Shown piece after piece: positions 30,716 to 38,845 of a stretch of DNA of 64,000 nt. The DNA lies in assembly GCA_031423015.1 (NCBI GenBank), contig JANPER010000122.1, forward strand, positions 142,657 to 206,656, read 5' to 3'. The stretch's first letter is position 1. Every line of letters starts with the position of its first letter. The translations under genes were made by a program, and so were the position numbers. The DNA is from DATGPD01 sp031423015 (GTDB taxonomy: Bacteria > Planctomycetota > UBA1135 > UBA2386). The notes below the pieces were generated by a model, which saw only the letters and a program-made list of their open reading frames with translations, was not told the origin of the DNA and searched no databases.

Positions 30716-31546
30716 ATGGGAAGAATCATGCGCGACCACGGGCTCGACACTTACCTCGCCGAGATCAACGAAGTTCCACTGCTGACGGCGCCGCAGGAGA
30801 TCGAGATTGCCACTCGCATCCAGCGCGGCGATCGCGCTGCGCGCGAGCACATGATCCGCGCCAACTTGCGCCTCGTGGTGTCGATCGCGAAGAACTACGT
30901 CAACCGCGGCTTGTCGTTCATGGATCTGATCGAGGAGGGCAACATCGGGTTGATGAAGGCGGTCGAGAAGTTCGACCCCGAGGCCGGGTGCCGCTTCTCC
31001 ACGTACGCGACGTGGTGGATCAAGCAGGGCATCCGCCGCTCGCTCATCAACTCGGTCAAGACCGTGCGCGTGCCGTCCTACATGGCGGAAATCGTGTCAC
31101 GCTGGAAGGCGATGGCCATGGAGCTGAGCTACCGCATGGGCCGCGCCCCGACCACGGCCGAGATCGCGCAGGAACTGGACTTGCCGGAGCACAACTGGAA
31201 CGTCGTGCGCGACACCGTGACTTCGAACTCGCAGCCGACGCACTCGATGGGCACCGACGCGGCGTGCGTGTTCACCGACTCGTTGGAAGACCCGCGCGCG
31301 CGCGCGCCAGACGAGGAGATCCTGAGCGCCCAAGAACTCGGACGCGTATCCGAGTTGCTCGACATCATCGACGAGCGCGAAGCCAACATCCTGCGGCTGC
31401 GCTTTGGCCTGCAGGATGGCAAGCCGATGACCCTCAAGGCGATCGGCGAGAGTATGGGGATCACCCGCGAGCGCGTGCGCCAGATGGAGCAGGAGGCCCT
31501 CCGCAAGCTCTACTGCACGATGTCCCGCGAGTTCGGCGACGACTGA
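30716..31546 (+). CDS. RNA polymerase sigma-70 family factor (group 2/3, RpoD-like)
   Basis: A 276-residue sigma factor without the long N-terminal region 1.1 of the housekeeping RpoD. Regions are in order: 1.2 (LDTYLAEINEVPLLT), 2.1-2.4 (RANLRLVVSIAKNY through FSTYATWWIKQGIRRSL), 3 (RVPSYMAEIVSRW) and 4 (EANILRLRFGL and the helix-turn-helix ITRERVRQMEQEALRKL). Starts at 30716 and 30728 are both possible; the second has GGGAAG before it. It could be an alternative or secondary sigma factor; its regulon is not indicated. A palindromic element immediately follows its stop. Confidence 0.93.
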   Translation: MGRIMRDHGLDTYLAEINEVPLLTAPQEIEIATRIQRGDRAAREHMIRANLRLVVSIAKNYVNRGLSFMDLIEEGNIGLMKAVEKFDPEAGCRFSTYATWWIKQGIRRSLINSVKTVRVPSYMAEIVSRWKAMAMELSYRMGRAPTTAEIAQELDLPEHNWNVVRDTVTSNSQPTHSMGTDAACVFTDSLEDPRARAPDEEILSAQELGRVSELLDIIDEREANILRLRFGLQDGKPMTLKAIGESMGITRERVRQMEQEALRKLYCTMSREFGDD

Positions 31547-31547
31547 C

Positions 31548-31636
31548 CAGGACGAATGTGTCTGACCCGGTACTACGTTCCGTGGCTCAGCGACCGACAA
31601 GTGAAGCCTGTCGGCGACGCTGACACATTCGTCCTG
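31548..31636. repeat. REP-like palindromic element between sigma factor and hemW
   Basis: Arms CAGGACGAATGTGTC (31548-31562) and GACACATTCGTCCTG (31622-31636) are a perfect 15-bp inverted repeat around a 59-base core. The core contains a second short hairpin (CCGACA / TGTCGG). The outer sequence GAATGTGTCTGACCC resembles a repetitive extragenic palindrome type that I recall from many genomes, often near RAYT transposases. None is present here. The element lies inside the apparent 5' extension of hemW, which argues against that extension being translated. Confidence 0.75.
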
Positions 31637-31648
31637 TATGACAGGCGC

Positions 31649-32779
31649 GTGCTCTCGTCGGTTTACGTCCACGTCCCGTTCTGCGTGGTGAAGTGCGGCT
31701 ACTGCGACTTCAACTCGTTCACCGCTGACGGGACCGCGCCGCTCGATCGCTTCCTCGCGGCGCTCGAGATCGAACTCCGGCGCGCGCACGTGCCCAGGCA
31801 TCCGGTGAGCGTCTTCATCGGCGGCGGCACGCCGAGCTACCTCGACGAGGATCGCTTGCACCGGCTGTTCGAGTTACTCGACCGCCACATCGACCTGCAC
31901 GCCTGCCCGGAGGTCTCCATGGAGGCGAACCCCGAGAGCATCACCACCGCCAAGGCGCAGATCGCACGCGAGCATGGAGTGCGCCGCATGAGCATGGGGG
32001 CGCAGTCGTTCGACAACCGCTTCTTGAAGCTGCTCGACCGCGCGCACGATGGCGCGCGCATCGCAGCCGCGGTGGCCGACGTGCGCGCCGCTGGCGTCGA
32101 CAATCTGAACCTCGACCTCATCTTCGCGCTGCCCGGCCAGACACTCGAACAGTGGCAGGTCGACCTCGACACCGGGCTCTCGCTGGCGCCCGATCACCTG
32201 TCTGCCTACTCGCTCACCTTCGAGCCGGGCACGCGCTTCACACGCGATCTGCAGCAGGGTCGCATGCAGCAAAACGACGAAGGCACTGACCGCGCGATGT
32301 TCTTGCACACCCGCGCGCGCCTCACCGCGGCTGGGTTCGTCGCCTACGAAGTGAGCAACTTCGCTGGCCGCGGGGGGCCGTGCCGACACAACGACCACTA
32401 CTGGCTACAGGGCGACTACGTCGGTGTCGGCCCGGGCGCGTCGTCGCACCGTAGCGGTGTGCGCTGGACCAACCTGAAGCCGCTCGAAGCGTGGGCGCTG
32501 GCGCTCGAACGTGGACACCCGCCGGCCGGCGAGGCCGAGACGCTCGCGCCAGCAAAACGCGCGGCCGAAGCGTTGTGGCTCGGCCTTCGCCGCGCCGAGG
32601 GTGTCGATCTGCGCGCCGTCGCGACCCGCACCGGCGCTGATCCTGGATCGCTGTTCGCGCGCGAACTCGACGGCCTTTCGCGTGCCGAACTGATCACGCG
32701 CACCGGCGACTGGCTGCGCCTGACCGACGCCGGCCTTCTCGTTGCTGATGAAGTCGGAGCCCGAATCCTGCGCGCGTGA
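31649..32779 (+). CDS. hemW: HemW-like radical SAM protein
   Basis: Radical SAM enzyme of 376 residues, homologous to oxygen-independent coproporphyrinogen III oxidase. HemW proteins are heme-binding chaperones that insert heme. The Fe-S motif is C12-x3-C16-x2-C19 (PFCVVKCGYC), followed by IGGGTPSYL and MEANPES. The start is the GTG at 31649, because the frame upstream to 31556 is a palindromic repeat. A true HemN would have an additional conserved cysteine region and be longer, so HemW is the better name. Its product would serve heme delivery to the oxidase in this window, which is an inference. Confidence 0.9.
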   Translation: MLSSVYVHVPFCVVKCGYCDFNSFTADGTAPLDRFLAALEIELRRAHVPRHPVSVFIGGGTPSYLDEDRLHRLFELLDRHIDLHACPEVSMEANPESITTAKAQIAREHGVRRMSMGAQSFDNRFLKLLDRAHDGARIAAAVADVRAAGVDNLNLDLIFALPGQTLEQWQVDLDTGLSLAPDHLSAYSLTFEPGTRFTRDLQQGRMQQNDEGTDRAMFLHTRARLTAAGFVAYEVSNFAGRGGPCRHNDHYWLQGDYVGVGPGASSHRSGVRWTNLKPLEAWALALERGHPPAGEAETLAPAKRAAEALWLGLRRAEGVDLRAVATRTGADPGSLFARELDGLSRAELITRTGDWLRLTDAGLLVADEVGARILRA

Positions 32780-32809
32780 GCGCCAAACAGCAGTTCGGTC
32801 GGTCCGCGG

Positions 32810-33004
32810 CTAGAAGGTTCGCCAGATCCCGATGTGCCCGCCGAGCAGGAAGGCGACGGCCACGAGCACGCCGAGGATGCCACCACCCAGCACGATGCCA
32901 CCCACGAAGGCAGCGATCTCCCCGCCGCTCGGAAAGAAGCGGCTCAGGAGGTCGAGGATGTTCTCGTCGCCTTTGGCTTCGGCGCGGGGGATTGGATTGC
33001 TCAT
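32810..33004 (-). CDS. Small hydrophobic protein with glycine-rich membrane helix
   Basis: A 64-residue frame beginning MSNPIPRAEAKGDENILDLL and containing one long Gly/Val/Leu-rich helix (FVGGIVLGGGILGVLVAVAFLLGG). It is convergent with hemW, 30 bases away. No ribosome site is obvious and no family is recognised. The consistent membrane pattern with a polar head makes it plausible, but it could be a non-gene. The frame continues upstream to 33403, but that part shows no coding logic. The 252 bases between it and the acyltransferase contain nothing I can name. Confidence 0.5.
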   Translation of the reverse strand: MSNPIPRAEAKGDENILDLLSRFFPSGGEIAAFVGGIVLGGGILGVLVAVAFLLGGHIGIWRTF

Positions 33005-33256
33005 GGCGATACGATTTGGAAGCTGCGCGAAGGCAGCAGAATTGCGCCTCCGGCAGCCCCTGACCAGACTTTTTCGGCAGCCGGCCCTTCCGGCCACGAG
33101 TTCTGCCACACCATCGCCGCGCTTGCGTAGGCCGGGCCAACAGCCGATGAGGGAATGGGGCCGTCTGTTGCTCGCCGGCTGGCCAACCTGTAGGCAGATG
33201 ACGACCCCGATGCGAACCGTTCTGCGAGCCCGACCTCTCGCCCGCCGGCCGACGGA

Positions 33257-34351
33257 ATGAGCCTGATCGGAGCCATGCCACGCAGCGCGCCGCCGGCTGA
33301 GACGTCGGCGTATGACGCCTACCGCACGCGGCGCCACCTGGCGTCGCTCGATGGCATTCGCTGCCTGAGCATTCTCGCCGTGCTGTGGCATCACAGTCCG
33401 CACGCCTACACCGTCCCATCGACCCGTGGCTTCCTCGGCGTCGACTTGTTCTTTGTGCTCAGCGGTTACCTGATCACCACTCTGCTGCTACGCGAGCGCG
33501 ACGCGACCGGCACCATCTCGCTGCGGGCGTTCTACATGCGCCGGTCGTTGCGCATCTTCCCGCTCTACTACCTGGTGCTCTTCGGCCAGGCCGCGTGGCT
33601 GTGGCACAGCAAGAGCGGGACGGCGGTGGCCAACGACTACTTCGCCATCTTCCCGTACTACGCGACCTACACCGCGAATTGGGCCGCGAAGGAGAACCTG
33701 TTCGCGCACGCGTGGTCGCTGGCCGTCGAAGAGCAGTTCTACTTGGTATGGCCGCCGATGTTGCTGTGGCTCGGCGTGCGGCGTTCGCTCGCGCTACTCC
33801 TGGGGCTCTTGGCGTTCAACCAGGTGTTCGACTTCGGGTTGTTCGGCGAAGAATGGCTGGACTTCGCGCGCCGCATGGGCGGCTACTCGGCGATCGTGAT
33901 CGGCGTGCTGCTCGGCATCAGCCTGCACACACCACGCGTGTTCGAGCGGGTGTACGCGTTGGTTGGCAAGCGTCAGTTCATCTGGCTGCCGCTGCTCGCG
34001 CTCGGCGGCCTCGTGTGCGTACCCGGCGACCTCGCCGGCTGGCCGCGCCTGAGCATCCACCTGACGATGGCAGTGCTCGTGGCCGCCGTCGTGGCGCCAG
34101 CCGACCACGCGCTGTCACGCCTGTTGCGCTGCAAGCCAGCGGTCCACATCGGCATGGTCAGCTACGGCATGTACCTGCTGCACCAGCTCTGCTTCATCGC
34201 CGTCGGGCGCCTGATCAACCGCGAGAACGACAACGTGCTGCCGTTCTTCGTACTGGGCACGATCGTGACCGTCATCGTGTGCACGATCAGCTTCCGCACG
34301 TTCGAGGCGTTCTTCATGCGCCTCAAGAAGCGTTTCGAGCGCCAGCGCTGA
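33257..34351 (+). CDS. Acyltransferase 3 family membrane protein (OafA/YrhL type)
   Basis: Integral membrane O-acyltransferase of 364 residues with about ten helices. Family signatures are LDGIRCLSILAVLWHH (catalytic His pair H45-H46), GVDLFFVLSGYLI near 60-70, and the AWSLAVEEQFYL motif near 155-165. Members acetylate surface polysaccharides, lipids or peptidoglycan using acyl-CoA. The SGNH hydrolase elsewhere in the window (19795-20949) is not adjacent, so no functional link is implied. It is convergent with the aminotransferase, seven bases apart. Confidence 0.9.
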   Translation: MSLIGAMPRSAPPAETSAYDAYRTRRHLASLDGIRCLSILAVLWHHSPHAYTVPSTRGFLGVDLFFVLSGYLITTLLLRERDATGTISLRAFYMRRSLRIFPLYYLVLFGQAAWLWHSKSGTAVANDYFAIFPYYATYTANWAAKENLFAHAWSLAVEEQFYLVWPPMLLWLGVRRSLALLLGLLAFNQVFDFGLFGEEWLDFARRMGGYSAIVIGVLLGISLHTPRVFERVYALVGKRQFIWLPLLALGGLVCVPGDLAGWPRLSIHLTMAVLVAAVVAPADHALSRLLRCKPAVHIGMVSYGMYLLHQLCFIAVGRLINRENDNVLPFFVLGTIVTVIVCTISFRTFEAFFMRLKKRFERQR

Positions 34352-34358
34352 CTGCTAA

Positions 34359-35681
34359 CTACTTGAGCTGGCGCAACGCGTGCGCCAGCCGTGGCAACGC
34401 GCTGTCGATGTCGGCCAGGCTCACGGCACCAATGCTCAAGCGGAACCAACCGTCGTCGGCGGGACAGCCGAACGCCTGGAACGGCACGATGCCGACGCCC
34501 GCCGCTTCGAGCACGTAGCGGCGCACGTCCTCGTTGGTGCGCAGCGCGACCCCGTCGGGTGTGTGTTTGCCAAACGGCGTGATCCGCGTCGTGAGATAGA
34601 TCGCGCCCATCGGCGGCAACGCTTCTACCGGCAGACCCTGCCGGCGTAGCTCTTCCAAGCCCTCGTAGGCGCGGCCGAGCCGCTCGCCGATCCCAGCCCG
34701 GAACGTGGTGAGGTAGGCGTCGATCGCCGGCGCGTCGTCGAGCAGCTCCGCCGCAGCGACCTGTTCGGCGCGCGGCGCCCACGCGCCCACGTGCCCAACG
34801 ATGGCCGACATGCGCTCGATCACGTCGACCGGACCAACGGCCCAACCAACGCGTACGCCGGTGGCGGCGAACGCCTTGCTGATGCCGTCGACGTAGATCG
34901 TGTAACGCGCCATCTCCGGGATCAGCCCCGTCGGCGTCGCGTGCACTGTGTCGCCGACGCACAGCATGAAATAGACCTGGTCGTAGAGCAGGAACAGGGG
35001 CCGCTCGCCACGCCGTTCACGCCCCTCGTTCTCGCGCAACACGGCCTCGCAGATCGCGCGCAGTTCGTTCGGATCGATCGCCGTGCCCGTGGGATTGAGC
35101 GGCGAGTTGATGGTCAGCAAACGCGCACCGGGGAGAGCCTTCTCGAGCTGGCCGCGGGTCGGCAAGAAGCGCGTCTGCCGCGTGCAAGGAATGGTCACGC
35201 CCACCGCGCCCACCATGTGCGTGTAGTGGTTGTTGTTCCAACTCGGCAGCGGGTAGACCACGCGGTCACCGGGGTCGCACACCGCCGCGTAGGCCGAGTA
35301 AATGATCGGCCGCGCGCCTGAAGCGATGAGCACCGACGTGAACGGGTACTTCAGGCCGAGTTCGCGTTCATAGAAGCGCTGCACTGCCTCGCGCAGCGGC
35401 AGCATGCCATCGGAGGGCGGATAGTTGGTCTCCCCGCGCCCGTAGGCCGCCACGATCCCAGCGCGCAACCGTTCGGGGATCGGAAACTGCTTGGGGTCGA
35501 AGTCGCCGACCGTGAGGTTGCAGATGGTGCGGCCGCCGCGTTGCAGGGCACGAATCTCGGCAGCGATCTTGAGGATCTCCGAGCCGATCAGGCCGTGCGC
35601 CATCTTGCCGACGCGGGTCGCCGGAACGCGCTTTCCGGCCTCGGCGAACGCCGTCGCGTCCACCATCGTGAGTTTGGACAT
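34359..35681 (-). CDS. PLP-dependent aminotransferase, class I/II
   Basis: A 440-residue fold-type I aminotransferase of the aspartate aminotransferase superfamily. The Schiff-base lysine is K269 in YVDGISKAFAATGVRVGW, with SPLNPTGT (N196) and LLYDQVYF upstream and the conserved C-terminal WFRLSIGAV segment. The long basic N-terminal extension before the core (about 30 residues) is longer than in typical AspC. The substrate cannot be assigned; relatives include LL-diaminopimelate-like and aspartate/aromatic aminotransferases. A second methionine at residue 6 is an alternative start. It is a lone gene on the minus strand. Confidence 0.9.
   Translation of the reverse strand: MSKLTMVDATAFAEAGKRVPATRVGKMAHGLIGSEILKIAAEIRALQRGGRTICNLTVGDFDPKQFPIPERLRAGIVAAYGRGETNYPPSDGMLPLREAVQRFYERELGLKYPFTSVLIASGARPIIYSAYAAVCDPGDRVVYPLPSWNNNHYTHMVGAVGVTIPCTRQTRFLPTRGQLEKALPGARLLTINSPLNPTGTAIDPNELRAICEAVLRENEGRERRGERPLFLLYDQVYFMLCVGDTVHATPTGLIPEMARYTIYVDGISKAFAATGVRVGWAVGPVDVIERMSAIVGHVGAWAPRAEQVAAAELLDDAPAIDAYLTTFRAGIGERLGRAYEGLEELRRQGLPVEALPPMGAIYLTTRITPFGKHTPDGVALRTNEDVRRYVLEAAGVGIVPFQAFGCPADDGWFRLSIGAVSLADIDSALPRLAHALRQLK
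34367..34389. terminator. Hairpin at convergent acyltransferase/aminotransferase junction
   Basis: GCTGGCGCA / TGCGCCAGC form a 9-bp perfect stem with a 5-base loop, inside the last codons of the aminotransferase and between two convergent genes. It could act as a bidirectional terminator. No T run is present. Confidence 0.45.
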
Positions 35682-35770
35682 CGGCCCGAAGATAGCGGGC
35701 GTCGGCGGGATTGCGACCCTCGGGCCCTACGCCCCGCGGGCCGCAAGGGCGCCGCTTCAGTCCGACCGCC

Positions 35771-37810
35771 CTACTCGCGGAACGCCTGCACCTTGACGCC
35801 GATCTCCTGCGCGAGCTGATCGCGACGCTGCGTTGCCGCCGCGACCAGGCGATCCAGCTCGTCGGTACGCTGGAGCGCCTGCGTGAAGCGCACGACGTAC
35901 TGGTCGCGCAGCTTCTTCTCCTCCGGCGAATCGCGCAGCGCCGACATGTTGTTGCGCAGCGTCGTCTGCGTCTGGTTCAAGGTTGCACGCTCCCGCTCGT
36001 GGTTCGCGAGTTCACGTTCTACCGCCGCACGCTGATCGAGCAGGCCAACGATGCTGTCCAAGAACGCGCGCGCACTCGCCGACAGATACTTCTGCTGCAA
36101 ATGGACGCGGATCTGGTCGACGCCCTGATCGAGGATGCCAACCTGCGCGCTCACCTCGCGCTCTTGCCGCACCACGAACTCGGTGTCGGCGCCTACCGCG
36201 AGGTCGATCTTGAAGCGGTAGTGCGCGGGCATCTCTTCGGCCGCGGCCTTGGGCTCGATCAGCTTGAAGTCGCCGCCCGCCTTGTCGTGATCGAGGTAGA
36301 GCACGTACGCCTTGCCCGCCTTGTTGCGCAGCTTGTAGCGGTGCTCATACGCCTCGCGGTAGAAGGTGGTGAACAGACCGTTCACCAGCGTCGACCGCAC
36401 GATCGGCATCGCCTGTTGATCGCCACGTTGTTCCACTTCGACGGCCGTCTCCAGCGCGTAGGTCACCATCTCGCGCATGCCGGCCTTCAAGGTCTTCGGC
36501 AGCATGCCTTCGCCCAGGCACGTCGAGCCTTCGAACACCGTGATCGGCCCCTTCTCCAGGGTCAACGCCGTGCTGTTGTCGAGGTAGACCGCGTGATGCG
36601 GGTGCTGCGACAGCTCGCGCCGCCAGAACAGCACGCGTTCGCTCTTCGACACGCGTTCCAGCAGGATGGGCACGAGCGCCGCTTGGCCCTGCTTGATCGT
36701 CACCGGACCACTCGCGGTGTACGAGAACAGATCACCCACGGTCACGCCTTCGGCCGCGGGGATGTTCGACATCTCGAGCGCCTCGCCGAGGCTCATGCCG
36801 GGCGCCGCCGCCATCGGCGCTGGGGCCGCGTCCGCCATCTCCTCGGCCTTCGCCATCTCGCGCCGTGCCCGCCCGCGCGCGGGTGCCGATGGGGCCATGC
36901 CGCCCGCGGGCTCCGCCGCCAACCCCGCGCCCACCGACACGACCGGCCGTTGCGGGTAGTACGAGGTGTACAGATCGATCACGAACGACTGTGGGCTGCC
37001 AGCGACGAACGACAAGCGCACGTCGTTCCAGTCCTCGTCGGTACGGTTCTCGACGATCGCCCAGCCTTGGAGCAAAGGCGCCTGCCCCTCTTCCATGATC
37101 AACCGATACGACGTCTTCCAGATCGGCGTCTCGATGATGTAGCCGGCGCGCACCTTGCGCTCGCCTTCGCCCACGGCGCGCAGGTTCACCGTCTTGCGAT
37201 CGGCGTAGCGCGCCTTGGCGTAGATGTCCATCATGCGCGCCAGGTCGCGACGCACGGTCTCGTCGAGGATCTCGATCGAACTCGCGTCGAGCACGTCGAC
37301 CGCCTGAATCGCGCCGTCTTCGCGCAGCAACACCAACTTGTGCGTCGTCAACACGGTCTGATCGACCAAACGCTGCACCGGCTCGATGCCGAGCACGCTG
37401 CCGACCGCCGGCGTGGCACCGACGTTGGCGCGCACCTTGGCTCCCTTCAACTGGGCCAAGAACTGGGTCAGCGCGCTGCCCTCGGGCACCCGGAACAGAA
37501 TGTCTTCCAGCTGCTTCTGAATCGGGTCTTTGCTGTCGTAGAGGATGGTGCTGATCCGACCGCCGCCGAGATCGATGGCGTACAGCGACTTCAGGATGTC
37601 CTTCATCTGCGCCGTCTTGAACGACAGCGGCACCGTGGCATCGCCGCGCACGGTGCCTTCGCGCTCGAAGTAGCCAACGCCGTGCTTGTAAAGGACGATT
37701 CGGGTGATGTTGAGGCGGTTGTCGCCCGGCGTCTGGGCTCCAGGGGCTTGAGCGTTCATGGCGGTGAGAAGCGCGATCCCGACGATCGCATGGGCAATTG
37801 AGATTCGCAT
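35771..37810 (-). CDS. Secreted DUF4139-like protein with C-terminal coiled coil
   Basis: A 679-residue protein starting at ATG 37810 with a short signal peptide (MRISIAHAIVGIALL...AQAP). The body begins with the pattern VLYKHGVGYFEREG and includes PIWKTSYRL and GWAIVENRTDEDWNDVRL, which match the mucoidy-inhibitor-like DUF4139 fold of beta domains. An Ala/Pro-rich linker sits around residue 310-345. The last 120 residues are a heptad-rich coiled coil. Function is unknown; the family is mostly extracytoplasmic. The longer frame to 38344 overlaps pyrF antisense and is rejected. An 89-base gap separates it from the aminotransferase. Confidence 0.8.
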   Translation of the reverse strand: MRISIAHAIVGIALLTAMNAQAPGAQTPGDNRLNITRIVLYKHGVGYFEREGTVRGDATVPLSFKTAQMKDILKSLYAIDLGGGRISTILYDSKDPIQKQLEDILFRVPEGSALTQFLAQLKGAKVRANVGATPAVGSVLGIEPVQRLVDQTVLTTHKLVLLREDGAIQAVDVLDASSIEILDETVRRDLARMMDIYAKARYADRKTVNLRAVGEGERKVRAGYIIETPIWKTSYRLIMEEGQAPLLQGWAIVENRTDEDWNDVRLSFVAGSPQSFVIDLYTSYYPQRPVVSVGAGLAAEPAGGMAPSAPARGRARREMAKAEEMADAAPAPMAAAPGMSLGEALEMSNIPAAEGVTVGDLFSYTASGPVTIKQGQAALVPILLERVSKSERVLFWRRELSQHPHHAVYLDNSTALTLEKGPITVFEGSTCLGEGMLPKTLKAGMREMVTYALETAVEVEQRGDQQAMPIVRSTLVNGLFTTFYREAYEHRYKLRNKAGKAYVLYLDHDKAGGDFKLIEPKAAAEEMPAHYRFKIDLAVGADTEFVVRQEREVSAQVGILDQGVDQIRVHLQQKYLSASARAFLDSIVGLLDQRAAVERELANHERERATLNQTQTTLRNNMSALRDSPEEKKLRDQYVVRFTQALQRTDELDRLVAAATQRRDQLAQEIGVKVQAFRE

Positions 37811-37969
37811 GATGAGGAGTCCTCGTTCGAGCGATGGTGCTTGGCGAGCCGCGAAGCAGCAAGGAAGACGACGGCCAGGATACGGCGCCGGCCGATCTTC
37901 TTCGATGGAACTCGCACGGTGCGCGGCGAAGCGTGACATCGGTGCGCCGCCGCCGTACACCATCGGCTG

Positions 37970-38845
37970 ATGGTCGCCTCCTTCGTCTCGCGCCTGCGGC
38001 ACAAGCTCACCGGCGGGCACGCGCCGGTGTGCGTGGGGCTCGACCCGCGGCTCGACGCGCTGCCCAGCCGGCTGTTGCCCGCCGCCGCGCCGGCGGCGCG
38101 CATCGCCGCGTTCTACGGCGAAGTGGTGCCGGCGATCGCGCCCTACGTGCCGGTGGTCAAGCCGAACATCGCGTTCTTCGAGCGCTACGGCGCGGCTGGC
38201 TTTGCGGCCTACGAGGGCGTGTGCCAGGCGGCGCGTTCGGCGGGCTTGTTGGTGATCGGCGATATCAAGCGCGGCGACATCGGCCCGACGGCTAGCGCCT
38301 ACGCCGACGTGCACCTCGACCTCGCCGACGCTGTGACCCTGCACCCGCTCATGGGCAAGGACAGCGTCGACCCGTTCTTGCAGCGCTGCTTGGTCACCGG
38401 CGGGGCTGTGTTCGTGTTGGTGCGCACCAGCAATTCGTCGGCGACTGAGTTTCAGGGCCTACACACGCGCGACGGCGAAGAGCTGTCCGATGTGATCGCC
38501 GCGCATGTGCACCAGTGGGGCGAGGGTTTGGGTGAAGCGCACGACTATGGCCCGGTGGGCGCCGTCGTGGGAGCGACCTATCCGCAAGAGATGGCGCGCC
38601 TTAGAGGCCGCATGCCGCGTGCCCTGATCTTGGTGCCCGGGGTCGGCGCGCAGGGTGGCACGGTGCGCGACGCGCTGTCGGCGTTCGACGCCCACGGCGT
38701 CGGCGGCATCGTCAATCAAAGCCGCGGCATCGCGCAGTGTTTTGCACCCGACGATCCTCAATGGCTCGATCGAGTGGTGACCGCGGCCAAGTCGTTTTCA
38801 ACTGAGATGCACAACGCTCTGCGCGCGCAAGGAACCATCAAGTGA
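37970..38845 (+). CDS. pyrF: Orotidine 5'-phosphate decarboxylase (type 2)
   Basis: Catalyses the last step of UMP synthesis. The 291-residue product starts at ATG 37970. The catalytic D98-x-K100-xx-D103 motif reads GDIKRGDIG, and CVGLDPRLD and VVKPNIAFFE are the usual N-terminal markers. Length is typical of the longer type 2 family. Its stop overlaps the GTG of bshC by four bases, so a pyrimidine gene is transcribed together with thiol-synthesis genes. No other pyr gene is nearby. Confidence 0.93.
   Translation: MVASFVSRLRHKLTGGHAPVCVGLDPRLDALPSRLLPAAAPAARIAAFYGEVVPAIAPYVPVVKPNIAFFERYGAAGFAAYEGVCQAARSAGLLVIGDIKRGDIGPTASAYADVHLDLADAVTLHPLMGKDSVDPFLQRCLVTGGAVFVLVRTSNSSATEFQGLHTRDGEELSDVIAAHVHQWGEGLGEAHDYGPVGAVVGATYPQEMARLRGRMPRALILVPGVGAQGGTVRDALSAFDAHGVGGIVNQSRGIAQCFAPDDPQWLDRVVTAAKSFSTEMHNALRAQGTIK

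Noticed and set aside
31556..31648. Upstream extension of hemW
   Set aside because: Occupied by a 15-bp inverted repeat; the family N-terminus starts at the GTG 31649.
35711..37801. 696-codon plus-strand frame opposite the DUF4139-like gene
   Set aside because: High-GC antisense shadow with no recognisable domain.
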